A model generated the notes under the pieces. That model was given only the letters and a program-made list of their open reading frames with translations, made no database searches and was not told the DNA's origin. A DNA stretch of 22,857 nucleotides from Nitrospira sp. UBA5698 (GTDB taxonomy: Bacteria > Nitrospirota > Nitrospiria > Nitrospirales > Nitrospiraceae): contig DIHK01000018.1 of NCBI GenBank assembly GCA_002420115.1, positions 264,386-287,242 on the forward strand, in the 5' to 3' direction. Positions 6,794 through 15,048 of this stretch are shown here, piece by piece. Position 1 is the stretch's first letter; each line of letters opens with the position of its first letter. The position numbers and the translations under genes are program-made.

Positions 6794-7357
6794 CAGATAG
6801 AGGGTGAACGGAGATTGGCCCATTGACCCAAAGCTTGTCCGGTCATGGTGTGATTGTGCCTACTTCAGAGTGCGCGTTGGCAATCGAGCCAATACACCGT
6901 GTCGTCACGATCACAGCGAGGCTCCATGATGTCGAGGTATTGTACTGCTTAATCGTCATTACCTGAGGGACCACTCTGCGCATCGACTGCAGAAGACATA
7001 TGGAGTCTTACATAGCGGACTGTGCGCATTTTGTGCTCAAGCTCACCTCATTCCCCCACATTCCAGGCAATTCCATACAAGAATATCATTCCGCCTAAAG
7101 CCTTGATGGGATTGGCTTGAATGAGCTTGAGTAGGCTGGACCTGGATGCTAAAGTGACTTTCCTAAACTGCGGGTCGTTTACGTTCAGGCCGCGACAAAC
7201 AACCGGGCCGCCTCACATCTTTTGTGGGAAGGGGATCCACCCCCTCATAACAGGTGCTGTAAGAGACACGATCTGCCGCTCGCTTTCTGCGCTACTCCTT
7301 CGATGGTAAGACGCAAACGTGACTCGGCAAGTACACTCAAGAATGGTTCAAGGCACG
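6794..7357. other. 564-bp region with tRNA remnant, no clear gene
   Basis: No convincing gene. It holds the tRNA-Arg remnant at 7159-7187. On the minus strand 6843-6959 there is a 38-codon frame whose start resembles a signal peptide (SWSLAVIVTT then ANAHS) but ends at once; it may be a stub of an exported protein and is not supported by a good ribosome-binding site. Confidence 0.4.
7159..7187 (+). repeat. Decayed direct repeat of tRNA-Arg (anticodon loop to T loop)
   Basis: Positions 7159-7187 repeat tRNA positions 2689-2715: the anticodon loop TTTCCTAAA, the 3' anticodon stem, the variable loop CGGGTCG and the T arm ACGTTCA. There is one substitution (C to T) and a 2-base insertion. It is in the same orientation as the tRNA and 4.5 kb downstream. 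The remainder of the tRNA cannot be traced. A direct repeat of tRNA sequence downstream of an intact tRNA is the usual trace of an att site. Confidence 0.65.
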
Positions 7358-7816
7358 ATGAGCAACGACGGTCAGACAGTTGAAGGGCAATGGGGTATCA
7401 AATGGACAATGCTTGTGCTCTGTACCCTATTCTTAGTGAGCTGCGCGCACAAAGGAACCCGCGTCGGAGCCGAACAAGCACCAGTACAGACTCCTCAGAA
7501 GGCGATGGCCGACGGGACAACACCTGGAGCGAAGGCGTATCTGGCGCTTGTGCAACAGCGGATCCGTCACGTCTGGAAGGCCCCGGCGCTGGATTTTACG
7601 AACCGGACCTATGCGACGATCGTCAAGTTTCGGCTTCATAAGAATGGATCGGTCAGCCGGGTCAACATCGAGCAGTCGTCCGGCAATGAGTCCTATGACG
7701 CGGCGGGCAAGCAAGCGGTGCTCAATGCGAGCCCATTACCTGCGTTTCCGCCCGATCTCTCGCATGCCTATGTTGATGCCCATATCACCCTAACCGCTCC
7801 TTCAGCGAAAGAATGA
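7358..7816 (+). CDS. TolA/TonB C-terminal domain lipoprotein
   Basis: A 152-residue lipoprotein. The signal peptide runs to the lipobox LVSC with Cys29, so it should be lipidated at the outer face of the inner membrane or in the outer membrane. Residues about 55-150 form a TonB_2/TolA C-terminal domain: YLALVQQRIRHVWKAP, VKFRLHKNGSVSRVNIEQSSG, YDAAGKQAVLNASPLPAFPP. TonB proteins use this fold to contact outer-membrane receptors. Here it is tethered by lipid rather than by a transmembrane helix with a Pro-rich linker, so it is more likely a periplasmic adaptor than an energy transducer. I chose the ATG at 7358 (AAGG upstream) over an in-frame GTG at 7319 and an ATG at 7343; the choice is uncertain. 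A diverged 69-bp piece of a paralogue lies at 15956. Confidence 0.8.
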   Translation: MSNDGQTVEGQWGIKWTMLVLCTLFLVSCAHKGTRVGAEQAPVQTPQKAMADGTTPGAKAYLALVQQRIRHVWKAPALDFTNRTYATIVKFRLHKNGSVSRVNIEQSSGNESYDAAGKQAVLNASPLPAFPPDLSHAYVDAHITLTAPSAKE

Positions 7817-8250
7817 CTATCCGTACAACCAGCTAGTCTATGAGCTCTGGACGCCCCAAGCCCGAATCACGGCCCAGAAAACAATCTCGATTTCCAGACC
7901 AGAAAAGATGATCAAGAAATGGCATCCAACTAATTAGACTCTTTCGTCATTGAGCCATATATTCCAGACATGGTAAGGCAACTCAGTCTCAGACAGGCGG
8001 GATTCGTTGGCTAGGTGCATGGTACGCGCTGTCGGTCACCCATGTGGTATTGGGGGCCGAAACAGTGAAGTCTCCGCCGACGGAAGACCAGAAGTCTTCT
8101 TCCTCCAACGCTGTCGCTGATGGATACCCTGGAATCCGGCCCAACACATCAAGCGCCAGCCCTGATGGCAGCTACAACGGTCCTGGACATAGCACACTTC
8201 CTCCTACAACCGCGGACAGCCGAGCACGCCCACAGGTTGAACACAGGAAT
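7817..8250. other. 434-bp region with a possible decayed exported ORF
   Basis: No good gene. From 7954 to 8268 on the plus strand a frame is open after TGA 7951. It contains a signal-like stretch (RWLGAWYALSVTHVVLGAE) followed by a polar tail rich in Ser, Pro and Thr. It has no ATG or ribosome-binding site; only a GTG at 8044 inside the hydrophobic stretch. It overlaps the 3' end of the minus-strand regulator. I read it as a decayed gene or chance. Confidence 0.25.
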
Positions 8251-9441
8251 CTACGCGGCTTTCCGTGACCCTCCCGAATCCGTCTTCGCAGATTCGTTGT
8301 TGACCGAGACCAGCACCATAAAGGGCTCCTTCACACCACTCATCCGCGCGGAGTTCTGAATCCGCAACGTGATGGATTCGTTCACCTCCTGTCCCTTCGA
8401 CGCCAAGACAACATCGTGAGCAGTCAGAATATCTTCGCCCAAAATCATGCCCAACCGCAGTTGGCAGGCTCTGATCTGTTGAACGTCGTATTTGGGATTT
8501 TCGGCAATGACTTCATTCAGCGCCTTCAAGACGTTCGGATCATACCGTCCCGTCCTGTTTTTAAGTTCATTCATCGATTGGAGCCTAGTCTTGCCGGCAG
8601 ATTCAAGGACGTCGAAATCCAGCGCCACTTTTAGAATTCTGGCTTCCAACGGGGCCTGATGAGAAGAACGATCGCGGTCCGGTCCACCCCCACTGTCATA
8701 GTGTTTATCCTGAAGCCGGATGATGTCTCCGACGTGCTTCATACGGGGAATCTTCGCCACCAGATCAGCGGCAACATAGGGATGCTGATTGTATAATTGT
8801 GATTCGTCAGAAGTAAGCGTTTCGCCTCGGTAGACCTTCTTCAAAACCGCCTCCGGCAGGATGACGCAGCCAATTTGAGACAAGAGGGCCGCAATCTTGA
8901 TCGGCCATAATTCCGCTATCTGCATATGTCTGGCGATCGTTTCAACCAGTCTCGTGATGCGCGCGGAGCGGCCGAATGCCTCTGGGTTCACTAACGATAA
9001 AATTTCGCATAAGACCTTGATGCTACCGCTAAGCGTTTGCTCCAAAAGTTCCCGTTCAGCCGTGACCAGCCGGTACTGAGATATTCCAGCCGTGAGGGCG
9101 TCTGCCAATTGCTCTGCGGAGCAGGGCTTCGTAAGGAAACGAAAAATTTTCCCCCGGTTTATGGCATCGATAGCCGATTGAAGGTCGGCCTTGCCGGTCA
9201 ACAACAGACGCGTTGTATCGGGGGATAGTTCCAGCACCTTCGACAAGAACTGAATTCCATTCATTTCTGGCATTTGGAGATCCGATACCACCACTGAAAA
9301 CGGACCTTGTGTTGTCAAGACCTGCAAACCTTCCGTCGGTCCGACCGCAATTTCCAGTGAAAACTCCTTGCGTAGCTGCCGGCGGTATCCCTCGAGAATA
9401 TTAACATCATCGTCTACGCATAGAATTCGCTCGTTCATCAT
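8251..9441 (-). CDS. Response regulator with degenerate HD-GYP domain
   Basis: A 396-residue protein with an N-terminal receiver domain (acidic pocket Asp10-Asp11, phospho-acceptor Asp54 in SDLQMPEMNG, switch Lys105 in TKPC) and an RpfG-like HD-GYP-type domain at about 140-310. The catalytic positions are lost. The usual AALLHDIGKIxIP is here AALLSQIGCVILP (Ser188-Gln189 replace His-Asp), the usual HHExxDGxGYP is LQDKHYDSGGGP, while the HP of the next helix (His220-Pro221) remains. Without the HD metal ligands, c-di-GMP hydrolysis is unlikely, so it is probably a binding or scaffold output. Residues 315-380 form an added C-terminal domain (CQLRLGMILGEDILTAHDVVLASKG). Its ATG overlaps the stop of the HDOD gene (ATGA), and a GGAG site precedes it. 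It is the last gene of a four-gene signalling operon. Confidence 0.85.
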   Translation of the reverse strand: MMNERILCVDDDVNILEGYRRQLRKEFSLEIAVGPTEGLQVLTTQGPFSVVVSDLQMPEMNGIQFLSKVLELSPDTTRLLLTGKADLQSAIDAINRGKIFRFLTKPCSAEQLADALTAGISQYRLVTAERELLEQTLSGSIKVLCEILSLVNPEAFGRSARITRLVETIARHMQIAELWPIKIAALLSQIGCVILPEAVLKKVYRGETLTSDESQLYNQHPYVAADLVAKIPRMKHVGDIIRLQDKHYDSGGGPDRDRSSHQAPLEARILKVALDFDVLESAGKTRLQSMNELKNRTGRYDPNVLKALNEVIAENPKYDVQQIRACQLRLGMILGEDILTAHDVVLASKGQEVNESITLRIQNSARMSGVKEPFMVLVSVNNESAKTDSGGSRKAA

Positions 9442-10643
9442 GCTGACTCCTGTCTTGTGTTCTCAGCAAGACTTCGCCAATATGGCACGCTATCAGCTCG
9501 CTTGAGTCGCTCCAAATAGGTTAGATCCAACGAAGAAGATAGGCATTCCATTGCTGGCCCGGCAACTTCTTGCTGTAGCACCTCAGCCACATGTACCGCG
9601 GTCAATGGGCCAAAATCATTTGACGAAAACTCGTTCGGGCAATGATGAAGTGAGACGGCCTCTACGATTGAAGGGCCAATTCCCCAGAGTGCCAGTAGAT
9701 ATGCGCCGACTTCAGCGTGGGTCACGCCAAACTCGCTCTGTTCTATCTCCCAGAGCTTCATTTTCTGAACGCGTGCCGTTTCGAGCATCGAGCGATACTG
9801 CTCGCCGCAACCGGCCGCGAGCATGAGAATACCTATGTCGTGAAGCAATCCGCCGATAAAGGCCTGCTCGACCTCCACCATCGGCCGTCGTTCGGCTTTA
9901 GCGATAGTGCGTGCTAACAGGCCGGTCATCATCCCTTTCGACCACAAGCGGTCAATATGGAAAACGCTCACCTGGTCACCGGGAAATTGCGTGAACACAT
10001 CGGCCGTCAGCATAAGAGACTGAACAATATCCACCCCAAGAAAATTCACAGCCTCTTCCACCGTTGACACGTTCGTGGCCAACCCGAAGTATGCGGAATT
10101 GACGAGCTGCAACACCTTGGCTGTCATCCCGGGGTCCTGGGCAACGAGGTCGCTCACAGCCTTCAACGACCAATTGTCTGACTCCACCAAATTCTTGATC
10201 TCAGAATAGAGCCTCGGCATGCTCGGTATGGTCTGCATTCGTCCTACTACCGCTCGAAGACTGTCGTTCTTCAGCGCCCCCGGCAAGGCACATGCTCGCT
10301 GAATCGTTGCCTGGAGCAGCTTCGTTTCGCAGGGCTTAGACAGAAAGAGATGCGTGGCACTGATCGATTGTAATACCATCTCCTTATCGGATTGCCCGGA
10401 CAAGATGACTCGGATGACGTGGGGATATCGGCGCTGGACTTCCTGCAATAACTGAGCCCCATCCATACCAGGCATCCGCATATCCGAAATGACAATATCG
10501 ATAGCAGACTGTTCGAGAATTCTCAGCGCCTCCTCGCCTCCACACGCAAAGAGCATATTCCACTCGTCGCGCATGGAGCGCAATGTACGTTTCAACCCAT
10601 CCAGAATCCTCTGCTCATCGTCTACGAAAAGAATATGTTTCAT
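9438..10643 (-). CDS. Response regulator with HDOD output domain
   Basis: A 401-residue REC-HDOD protein. Numbered from the alternative GTG at 10652, the receiver has Asp11-Asp12, phospho-acceptor Asp57 in SDMRMPGMDG and Lys107 in LSKPC. The HDOD domain covers about 135-340 and includes IPSMPRLYSEIKNLV, DPGMTAKVLQLVNSAYFG, GGLLHDIG (His271-Asp272) and TAVHVAEVL. HDOD proteins are metal-binding HD relatives that usually signal by protein contact rather than by nucleotide hydrolysis, in motility, biofilm or cell-cycle control. The ATG at 10643 is preferred because it begins MKHILFVDDE; neither start has a good ribosome-binding site. The gene follows the kinase by about 110 bp and overlaps the next gene by 4 bp. 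Confidence 0.88.
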   Translation of the reverse strand: MKHILFVDDEQRILDGLKRTLRSMRDEWNMLFACGGEEALRILEQSAIDIVISDMRMPGMDGAQLLQEVQRRYPHVIRVILSGQSDKEMVLQSISATHLFLSKPCETKLLQATIQRACALPGALKNDSLRAVVGRMQTIPSMPRLYSEIKNLVESDNWSLKAVSDLVAQDPGMTAKVLQLVNSAYFGLATNVSTVEEAVNFLGVDIVQSLMLTADVFTQFPGDQVSVFHIDRLWSKGMMTGLLARTIAKAERRPMVEVEQAFIGGLLHDIGILMLAAGCGEQYRSMLETARVQKMKLWEIEQSEFGVTHAEVGAYLLALWGIGPSIVEAVSLHHCPNEFSSNDFGPLTAVHVAEVLQQEVAGPAMECLSSSLDLTYLERLKRADSVPYWRSLAENTRQESA

Positions 10644-10755
10644 CGTCGCCACATTGTTGGCTGGCCTAGCCCGTTAATCCAGGGCAGACTCCTGCAACTG
10701 AGGTACGACACGCCTTGAATCGCATGTTTCACACTCAAGTCTCATGTGGCCTTCG

Positions 10756-12993
10756 TCAAGCAGCCTCCCGAAGGGATGGCGCTTCCTTTGGTTTCACCGG
10801 CAGGTGGATGATGAATGTTGTGCCCTGGTCGACTTGACTTTCCACATTGATTCTTCCGCCATGCTTGTCCACCACTACGGATCGGGCAATCGCCAAGCCC
10901 TGGCCAGTTCCCTTGCCAACCGGCTTCGTCGTAAAGAACGGATCGAAGATCTTTTCTCGGATCGTCTCGGGAATTCCGCCTCCGGTATCGCTTATCCGGA
11001 TCTCCACCCCGTCGCCGACCGGCCGTGTGGCAATCGTGATCCGCCCCTTCTGTTTTGTGCCCTTCACCACATCTCCTATGGCATGGGCAGCATTGACAAT
11101 GATGTTGAGCACTACCTGATTGATGGGACCTAACTGGCAGAATACCGGCGGCAGGTCGGGCGTAAGATCCATGGTCATTTCCGCCACATACTTCCATTCG
11201 TTGCGGGAGACTTCCACCGTTGTTTGGATCGCTTTGTTGAGATCCTCATACGCAGCCTCCTCTCCGCCTGGATGGGCGAATTCTTTCATCGCACGCACGA
11301 TCTTCGTGATGCGTTCAACGCCTTCGAAGGATTGCGCGATGGCCTTGGGTACTTCTTCCTGCAGATACTCAAGATCCACCCGTCGCGCCTCATCTTCACA
11401 GCGCTCTATTGCCTCCTGCTGCGGCAAGCCCGTCTTGGCAGAGGTCAACAACGTGTGATGACGGTCTAGCACGGTCCCTATGTCGGTGAAAGCGTCCGAC
11501 AAAAATCGTAGGTTGTCACCGACGAATTGCGTGGGTGTGTTGATTTCATGCGCCACCCCAGCCGCCAATTGCCCCAGCGATTCGAGCTTCTGCGCCTGAC
11601 TCAGATCATGCTCGAGCGCCAGATACTCCGTGATGTCTTCCCCCATGAGCACGATATCCAGGCCACTGCTCGTCTTGAGCGGCGATAATGTGAGCTTCAG
11701 ATAGCGTGATCGTTCGCCCACTTTGCTCAGGACGACTTTGTTCAGACGCACGACCGCCCGGTTCTGTGCTACCTGCGCGATTGCCTCGGACACGATAGGC
11801 CAGTCCCACGCGATCGCTAGTCCGCCAAAGGGTTTCCCGATCGCCGCATCGGCGGTGATTCCAAAGGTGCGCTCAGCCTGGTTCGTCCATTCTGCTACTA
11901 CGGTCGCATCGTTCAGTTGGATGAAAAAGGCTTCCACTGTGGCCAACAAGGTGCGTTTTTGATTCACCAATTCCTGTGACGCTTGTTGCGCGGCTTCTGT
12001 TTGATGCCATTCCGCTCGCAATCGATGCATCGTCCAGAGGAGCAAGACCCACAGGGGAAAGAAGATTGCCATACCCCAGAACGTAACGGTCTGGATGAGA
12101 GAACGGATCGGCCCAAGCACGGTTTGATGATCGACTTGAACGAGTATGCCCCACTCCAACTTCGGGAAATCCTTCTGCTCAGGGATTGGCGCATAGCCTG
12201 TGAGAACCTCGACCGGCCGGCGCGCATGCTGTTCCAGGATGAATCCCGCTTCTCCGGCAGTGGCTCGCTCCGCAGACTTGACCCCAAGTTTGATCAGATT
12301 GGTGGTCCCTTCTAGCAGATGACGTGATTCGATAAGGACCTGACCCTGTTTGTTGACCACTTGATATTCCAGGCCTTCCCGAGATTCCATTTTCTTTTTC
12401 ACCTCACGGAGCGAACGAGTCACCACCTCGTCGAGCTCCGAGAACCTGATTCGCGTGACAAGGGTTCCCTCAAAGGGGCCGGAACGACCAGGCCACGCAT
12501 GCAACGTAACCGGTGTCGCAAAGCTGAGCGTCCACTGCCCCTCCACCAAGTCATCGTGTTGGATTTCTTGGATTGTAATACCCCGTTTGCCGTCTACCGG
12601 TCTGACCGCACTCGCATTCCCGGCTTCTTTGCCGACAGCAGCTGGATCGGTACTGGCGACGACTCGACCGGCCTTATCAACGAAACCGATCCAGGCATAA
12701 ATGGGGTATGCCTCCTGAATGTTCTTAAAGTGCTGGCCCCAGTGTTTCTCCCGCGCTTCGTACCCCGCCTCCGGTAAAATACCTTGGATAAGCTTCATGT
12801 CTCCATAGCGCTCAACGAGCAACAGGTCGATTTTTTCGGCAATCTCCATGGCTGCCCACTGCAACTCCCGTCCGGTCCGATCGACCAGATAACTCTCAAA
12901 CTTCGAGATGCCAAAGAGCACGATGCCGCCCGCAACTGCAGTCACGGCCACCATGTTGAACGGAATCCATCGATATCGATTAGATTTCGTCAT
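10756..12993 (-). CDS. Membrane sensor histidine kinase (dCache-PAS-HisKA-HATPase)
   Basis: A 745-residue inner-membrane kinase. TM1 spans about 11-30. Residues 31-300 are a periplasmic double-Cache sensor (IYAWIGFVDKAGRVVASTDP in the distal lobe, YQVVNKQGQVLIES in the proximal lobe). TM2 spans about 304-322. A PAS domain covers about 345-455. The dimerisation helix carries the phospho-acceptor His482 in GVAHEINTP, a subtype often seen in kinases that pair with several receivers. The ATPase domain has an N box at Asn634 (NIIVNAAHAI), DTGGGIP at 669-675, DPFFTTKPVGKGTGQGL and a G2 box. The ligand is unknown; dCache domains usually bind small metabolites. The gene lies 34 bp after the receiver gene and before the HDOD gene, so all four are expected to be one pathway. 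Confidence 0.92.
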   Translation of the reverse strand: MTKSNRYRWIPFNMVAVTAVAGGIVLFGISKFESYLVDRTGRELQWAAMEIAEKIDLLLVERYGDMKLIQGILPEAGYEAREKHWGQHFKNIQEAYPIYAWIGFVDKAGRVVASTDPAAVGKEAGNASAVRPVDGKRGITIQEIQHDDLVEGQWTLSFATPVTLHAWPGRSGPFEGTLVTRIRFSELDEVVTRSLREVKKKMESREGLEYQVVNKQGQVLIESRHLLEGTTNLIKLGVKSAERATAGEAGFILEQHARRPVEVLTGYAPIPEQKDFPKLEWGILVQVDHQTVLGPIRSLIQTVTFWGMAIFFPLWVLLLWTMHRLRAEWHQTEAAQQASQELVNQKRTLLATVEAFFIQLNDATVVAEWTNQAERTFGITADAAIGKPFGGLAIAWDWPIVSEAIAQVAQNRAVVRLNKVVLSKVGERSRYLKLTLSPLKTSSGLDIVLMGEDITEYLALEHDLSQAQKLESLGQLAAGVAHEINTPTQFVGDNLRFLSDAFTDIGTVLDRHHTLLTSAKTGLPQQEAIERCEDEARRVDLEYLQEEVPKAIAQSFEGVERITKIVRAMKEFAHPGGEEAAYEDLNKAIQTTVEVSRNEWKYVAEMTMDLTPDLPPVFCQLGPINQVVLNIIVNAAHAIGDVVKGTKQKGRITIATRPVGDGVEIRISDTGGGIPETIREKIFDPFFTTKPVGKGTGQGLAIARSVVVDKHGGRINVESQVDQGTTFIIHLPVKPKEAPSLREAA

Positions 12994-13027
12994 GATTGAT
13001 ACGCTCTCAGTATTTGGAGACGCGATC

Positions 13028-13408
13028 TCACGCTACCTGCGCCTGTATGGCGTTGAGAAGAGTTTCTTCCGAAAAGGGTTTGTCGAGAGTCTGGTGACAC
13101 CCGCTCGCCTTAGCCACGCGCAGAACATCGATATACATTCGTTCCCCTCCACCGGACATCGCGATGATTTTGACCTGAGGGTGCGTCCGGCGAATCGCTT
13201 GGATAGTCTCTATCCCTTCTTTTCCTGGCATAAAAATATCGATGAGCACCACATCGATTGCATGGGTCCCCAATAACGTCAGTCCTTCTCCACCTTCCGC
13301 AGCTTGTAAGATCGTGTAACCTGTTTTTCGGAGTGTTCGTCGCAACGAGTCTCGCAGCGACGGATCATCCTCAATAATCAGGACGGTCGTCGGCTTCTCA
13401 TTCAACAT
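13028..13408 (-). CDS. Single-domain response regulator (CheY-like)
   Basis: A stand-alone receiver of 126 residues: acidic pair Asp14-Asp15 (IEDDPSLRDSLRR), phospho-acceptor Asp57 in LIDIFMPGKEG, Ser85 in AMSGGG and Lys110 in TLDKPFS. There is no output domain, so it acts by protein contact or as a phosphate shuttle. It is the first gene of the operon, 34 bp upstream of the kinase, with a good AAGGAGAG site about 10 nt before the ATG. With two further receivers downstream it could tune or relay the kinase signal to the HDOD and HD-GYP-like proteins. Confidence 0.9.
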   Translation of the reverse strand: MLNEKPTTVLIIEDDPSLRDSLRRTLRKTGYTILQAAEGGEGLTLLGTHAIDVVLIDIFMPGKEGIETIQAIRRTHPQVKIIAMSGGGERMYIDVLRVAKASGCHQTLDKPFSEETLLNAIQAQVA

Positions 13409-14071
13409 CTCGACTGCTCTCCTTGCCTCATATAGGTTTCACAGTGGTGGTGTGTGTGTACAATATCGGTCTCCGTCACCTAAGCCTTGAATGGGAGAGA
13501 CGCGTGTGCAAGACAGTCAGACCAGGTTGCATCGCCCTGCTGGCCTGGTACGGACGGTAGGCCCGCATCGGACTTGAGAGTTTCGCCCGGTTATGAAATT
13601 AGGCGCCAGTCTTTTCGAGAAAGATCGGGGACCCAGCCCGAATGGAAGGAACGATCAAACTATTTGGATCGGGCATCGTGTGACCAATTGGCAGTGGTGG
13701 TCCATCTCTCCGCTTGTCAGCAGATTACTAGGTCCGGCTCCTTGTGCGAGCGGAAGACTACGCCCCAGACCGGATCTTCAAACTGCCAGTAATCTATTTT
13801 TCAGGTTGTGATTCCCCACCAGCTCGCACGCCAACCAATTATCCACATTTCCGCCAGGTCTCTCACATGCGTACGTCGCAGATCGTGAAACAGTTTTTCT
13901 ATAAGCCCAACCCAGCTCCACTTGTCCTGTTCGGTGCGCTGTCGCTCTTCGACCATTCACATTTAGAGTGACTTCGTTTGCAGACACCGATATTCTGCGG
14001 AGCAAGAATCAAACGGTTACACCAGTTTTCTCACTGTCCGCTGACCTATCGCACTGCATAGCTAGCGATCT
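13409..14071. other. 663-bp intergenic region, operon promoter side
   Basis: No supported gene. The promoter of the signalling operon must lie near 13410-13500, where a GT-rich run (about 13446-13460) precedes the first gene, but I cannot fix -35/-10 boxes. A 72-codon frame at 13593 has no ribosome-binding site and no recognised motif. One DnaA-box-like 9-mer at 13839 stands alone. Confidence 0.4.
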
Positions 14072-14593
14072 ATGCCATTTACCCCTTTTCACATGGGTAT
14101 TGCGTGTATCGTGAAGCCTATGGCGCCGCAGCATCTCAGCCTCATTACGTTCGGCCTCGCACAAATCGCAATGGATATCGAACCTCTCATTGGAATGGTA
14201 CGACAGTCCGACATTCTTCACGGCCCGTCCCATACCATCATTGGTTCCGTTGTTATCGGCATGTTCGTCGCACTGGTTTCCTCTCCTATCCGTCGCCTTA
14301 TTCTTCGTCGGTACAATTACGAGGTCATGGCCTACAATGTTCGTTGGCTTTCTGAACCAACCGAACCGACGTCTCTCGCCATTTGGACTGGGGCATTGGG
14401 TGGCACGCTGAGTCACATTGTTCTTGATAGTTTCATGCACGATGACATGCGGCCCTTCGCACCCTTTTCTGATGCCAATCCGCTCTTACAGATTGTGTCG
14501 CACGATGATGTATATCGGTTCTGTTTCATTTTTGGTCTTGTCGGTTGCATGGCATGGTTCATGACAAAATGGTGGAGTCGCCACGCTTCATAA
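14072..14593 (+). CDS. YdjM-like membrane-bound putative metal-dependent hydrolase
   Basis: A 173-residue inner-membrane protein of the YdjM/DUF457-type 'metal-dependent hydrolase' group. Conserved polar residues sit at the expected places: His7 in MPFTPFHMG, Asp35 in QIAMDIEP, His50 and His54 in LHGPSHT, and His115/Asp119/His123 in LSHIVLDSFMHDDMRPFAPFSDANP. About four hydrophobic segments (10-35, 55-72, 103-120, 148-166) should cross the membrane. E. coli YdjM belongs to the SOS regulon, but no LexA box is visible here. No enzyme activity is established for the family. No clear ribosome-binding site precedes the ATG. The gene stands alone. Confidence 0.78.
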   Translation: MPFTPFHMGIACIVKPMAPQHLSLITFGLAQIAMDIEPLIGMVRQSDILHGPSHTIIGSVVIGMFVALVSSPIRRLILRRYNYEVMAYNVRWLSEPTEPTSLAIWTGALGGTLSHIVLDSFMHDDMRPFAPFSDANPLLQIVSHDDVYRFCFIFGLVGCMAWFMTKWWSRHAS

Positions 14594-15048
14594 CACTCTC
14601 CTTTCTCCAATTGAGGCAGCTGAATCATTCTGGGTGCGTCTTACGAGCCCCCTATCCTTTCGTCCTGCGCCCTTCTTGTCGGCCTAGCTCAATTGCACAA
14701 ATTTCCACGCAGGAATAATGCAGCCTATTCAATGAGGCTCGTGTACCCTGTTGGGGTAACAGAGGAAGCCTGCAAAGCGGTGTAGATTCGATATAGAGCG
14801 CAAGTAATTCAGAACTTCTAGATATAGATACCGAAGTATAGGATAGTAAATTCAGCATGGACGATATTGTGGTGCAGACTATTGATTCCATCGACAAATA
14901 CGGCCTCGGTATGGTGAGCTTAAACAGCATCTACTGATTCACGGGCTCAGCGACCAACGTCCATCGTTTAAGTACCGATCTCGCTAAATTTCTATATCCG
15001 TTCACCACCTGCTTACAGGTCCATCATCATTTACGAGCGGAGGGGCGC
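14594..15048. other. 455-bp intergenic region, no supported gene
   Basis: I see nothing firm here. A 26-codon frame at 14857-14937 (MDDIVVQTIDSIDKYGLGMV and on) has protein-like composition but only a weak AGGA site. It could be a micro-peptide or a gene fragment. The last 20 bp hold the ribosome-binding site of the signal peptidase gene. Confidence 0.35.

Noticed and set aside
13839..13847. DnaA box TTATCCACA suggesting an origin
   Set aside because: A single 9-mer, no cluster, no AT-rich unwinding region and no dnaA, dnaN or gidA gene nearby.
14857..14937. 26-codon plus-strand ORF as a micro-protein
   Set aside because: Only a weak AGGA before the ATG and no recognisable motif; kept only as a remark.
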